Source: Alphaproteobacteria bacterium (GTDB lineage Bacteria > Pseudomonadota > Alphaproteobacteria > Sphingomonadales > Rhodothalassiaceae). Taken from it: a stretch of 6,702 bases of DNA. The notes below the pieces were generated by a model, which worked only from the letters and a program-made list of their open reading frames with translations, ran no database searches and had not been told where the DNA came from. The stretch spans positions 1-6,702 of the forward strand of contig RFKS01000100.1 of NCBI GenBank assembly GCA_003694205.1, read 5' to 3'. Each line of letters opens with the position of its first letter. The stretch's first letter is position 1. Below, in pieces: positions 1-6,702 of the stretch. The position numbers and the translations under genes are program-made.

Positions 1-402
<402 letters not shown>

Positions 403-410
403 GATCCTTG

Positions 411-414
411 TCCT
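411..414 (-). promoter_or_regulatory. Shine-Dalgarno sequence of tuf
   Basis: On the minus strand AGGA sits 8 bases before the tuf ATG, inside a purine-rich run that contains further AGGA copies upstream and one too close to the start. This is the clearest ribosome binding site in the window and fits the high expression expected of EF-Tu. Confidence 0.75.
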
Positions 415-431
415 TTTCCTTCCTGGGTCCG

Positions 432-461
432 CTGTCCGGGAACAACCGTTGTCCCGGCCAG
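432..461 (-). other. Inverted repeat / RNA hairpin between fusA and tuf
   Basis: In the mRNA sense the core is CCGGGACAA, loop CGG, then TTGTTCCCGG: nine base pairs with one bulged base. Beyond one mismatch, three more pairs (CTG with CAG) extend the stem, giving 12 pairs in about 30 bases. No U-run follows, so it is not a standard intrinsic terminator. It lies 11 bases after the fusA stop and about 30 bases before the tuf start. It could be a processing site, a partial terminator, an mRNA-stabilising structure or a DNA-binding palindrome; the sequence does not decide between these. Confidence 0.7.
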
Positions 462-471
462 GCGACCGTCT

Positions 472-2553
<2,082 letters not shown>

Positions 2554-2590
2554 GTCGGTCACTGCTCGATCAAATGGTGAAAGATGTCGC

Positions 2591-3072
<482 letters not shown>

Positions 3073-3075
<3 letters not shown>

Positions 3076-3444
3076 TTTCGGCCGTTTGGCGCCATATTTC
3101 GACCGTCCCTGTCGACGGTCCGACACGCCCTGCGTGTCGAGCACGCCGCGCAGGATGTGATAGCGCACACCGGGCAGGTCCTTGACGCGGCCGCCCCGGA
3201 TCAGCACCACCGAGTGCTCCTGCAGATTGTGGCCCTCGCCCGGAATGTAGCTGGTCACTTCCATACCGTTGGTCAGACGCACGCGTGCGACCTTGCGGAG
3301 CGCCGAGTTCGGCTTCTTCGGTGTCGTTGTATAGACACGTGTGCAGACGCCGCGCTTTTGCGGGCATCCCTCAAGAGCCGGAACCTTGTTGCGCTTGACC
3401 GGCTGTCTGCGCGGCTTGCGCACGAGCTGATTGATCGTCGGCAT
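3073..3444 (-). CDS. rpsL: 30S ribosomal protein S12
   Basis: S12 sits at the 30S decoding centre and helps control translation accuracy; it is the classic target of streptomycin resistance mutations. The product has 123 residues and begins [20 protein letters not shown]. The conserved stretch [13 protein letters not shown] contains the wild-type Lys43 and Lys44, and the stretch [12 protein letters not shown] contains wild-type Lys88 and Pro91 (numbering with Met1). The common streptomycin-resistance positions are therefore unmutated, and a sensitive ribosome is predicted. Asp89, the residue methylthiolated by RimO in E. coli, is present. The C-terminus is SKYGAKRPK. It is the first gene of the str operon, preceded by its own promoter and a leader of about 200 bases. 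A modest purine-rich Shine-Dalgarno (GAAGAGAAAG) lies upstream of the ATG. Confidence 0.98.
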
Positions 3445-3645
3445 GCGTCTTTCTCTTCACGCTGTTGCTGCTGCCACGAGCAGGACCGGGAACTCCGGTG
3501 CGCCGCATGCGCACGCTTGCGCGGTCTTCTCGGCGCACCTGCCGTCAAAGACCGTCGGTACCTTTTCGAACCAGCAATATCTCGTCTACAGCTCGTCCAG
3601 CACCGGCGTCTGGCGCGCTTGCGCCACCACCCGGGCCCGAGCGAG
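3445..3645 (-). promoter_or_regulatory. Structured 5' leader of the str operon (inferred)
   Basis: If transcription starts about seven bases after the predicted -10 box, the rpsL mRNA has a leader of roughly 200 bases. It holds several inverted repeats. TGGCGC and GCGCCA at 3611-3626 form a 6-bp stem with a 4-base loop. An 8-bp stem pairs 3497-3504 with 3532-3539 and encloses a 5-bp hairpin at 3509-3522. A 5-bp hairpin at 3485-3499 (ACCGG with CCGGT) shares bases 3497-3499 with the 8-bp stem, so the two cannot form together. No tRNA, known riboswitch or convincing leader peptide was recognised. The start point is inferred only from promoter position. Confidence 0.5.
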
Positions 3646-3709
3646 GTGCGCACTATATGCATGGGCCCATGGGCCGTCAACCGAAATTCATGCGCAGTTC
3701 CGGGCCCGA
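3631..3709. repeat. GGGCCC palindrome cluster around the str promoter
   Basis: The 10-mer CCGGGCCCGA occurs twice on the plus strand, at 3631-3640 and 3700-3709. Between the copies, at 3660-3671 within the promoter spacer, lies the 12-bp perfect palindrome CATGGGCCCATG, overlapped by a second palindrome GCCCATGGGC at 3665-3674. Relative to the predicted start the three GGGCCC cores sit near +10, -20 and -59. This may be an operator array or chance in GC-rich DNA. Confidence 0.5.
3652..3680 (-). promoter_or_regulatory. Sigma70-type promoter of the str operon
   Basis: On the minus strand the -35 box TTGACG (3680-3675) and the -10 box TATAGT (3657-3652) are separated by exactly 17 bases. Each differs from the consensus (TTGACA, TATAAT) by one base. 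It lies about 90 bases downstream of the rpoC terminator and 207 bases before rpsL, where an operon promoter is expected. The spacer contains a 12-bp perfect palindrome, which may matter for regulation. The initiation point is predicted near 3645-3649. Confidence 0.8.
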
Positions 3710-3720
3710 CCCGCGCACGA

Positions 3721-3734
3721 TTTTGGCAACAAAA
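3721..3734. repeat. Short inverted repeat upstream of the str promoter
   Basis: TTTTG and CAAAA flank a 4-base centre (GCAA), about 75-90 bases before the predicted transcription start. It lies in the most AT-rich part of the spacer between the rpoC terminator and the promoter. Its role is unknown; it may be no more than AT-rich promoter-upstream DNA. Confidence 0.35.
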
Positions 3735-3768
3735 GCGGTGCCTTAGGGCAATATTTGCACAGCTGCGG

Positions 3769-3801
3769 AAAAAACGGCGCCGAACACATGGCCCGGCGCC
3801 G
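3769..3801 (-). terminator. Intrinsic terminator of the rpoBC transcript
   Basis: In the mRNA sense an 8-bp perfect GC stem (CGGCGCCG on both sides, an 11-base loop) is followed directly by a run of six U. It starts 41 bases after the rpoC stop codon. This is a textbook Rho-independent terminator, and it separates rpoC transcription from the str promoter downstream. Confidence 0.85.
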
Positions 3802-3812
3802 CGAATCGGGAT

Positions 3813-3830
3813 CGGCCGGCGTTCCGGCCG
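3813..3830 (-). other. GC-rich hairpin directly after rpoC
   Basis: CGGCCGG, loop AACG, CCGGCCG form a perfect 7-bp stem with a tetraloop 12 bases after the rpoC stop. No U-run follows, so it probably does not terminate by itself. It may protect the rpoC mRNA 3' end or work in tandem with the terminator 11 bases downstream. Confidence 0.6.
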
Positions 3831-3842
3831 GAGGCTCTGATC

Positions 3843-6702
<2,860 letters not shown>

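Noticed and set aside
3371..3508. Possible 45-codon leader peptide on the minus strand, beginning at an ATG in the leader and ending inside rpsL out of frame
   Set aside because: There is no convincing Shine-Dalgarno, the start lies inside a predicted stem, and the peptide has no regulatory codon run. Chance is the simpler explanation, though it would overlap the rpsL start.
3575..3610. Possible second -10-like element (GATATT) in the str leader
   Set aside because: No acceptable -35 box lies 16-18 bases upstream, while the promoter at 3652-3680 is near consensus.

Overview
This is a GC-rich bacterial chromosome segment carrying core transcription and translation genes, all on the minus strand. 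Read in the direction of transcription (high to low coordinates), the order is rpoC (3' two thirds), rpsL, rpsG, fusA, tuf (5' third). The protein sequences point to an alphaproteobacterium. S12 has the [18 protein letters not shown] core and ends [10 protein letters not shown]7 has 156 residues and ends FSHYRW. EF-Tu begins [14 protein letters not shown], and RpoC carries an SI3-type insertion in its trigger loop. The order within the class cannot be fixed from this window; the EF-G and S12 sequences look compatible with Rhodospirillales-like lineages, but that is only an impression.

Layout: bases 6702-3843 encode RpoC from just after the catalytic NADFDGD motif to its stop. Bases 3842-3445 are the only long gene-free stretch. 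It holds a GC-rich hairpin, a good intrinsic terminator for the rpoBC transcript, a strong sigma70-type promoter (TTGACG, 17 bp, TATAGT) and a leader of about 200 nt before rpsL. rpsL and rpsG are 11 bases apart. fusA follows after a short spacer, and tuf follows fusA after 69 bases that contain a prominent inverted repeat. The window ends inside tuf.

How the genes work together: the window joins the end of the RNA polymerase (rif) operon to the str operon, an adjacency common in alphaproteobacteria but absent from E. coli. S12 and S7 are 30S proteins, and EF-G and EF-Tu are the elongation GTPases used in each cycle. The terminator and promoter between rpoC and rpsL show that the two gene blocks can be transcribed independently.

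No new system, mobile element, CRISPR array or RNA gene was found; the genes are ordinary housekeeping genes. The points worth a second look are regulatory or evolutionary: extremely uniform codon choice in tuf, repeated GGGCCC palindromes around the str promoter, a structured leader with competing hairpins, and a hairpin between fusA and tuf.
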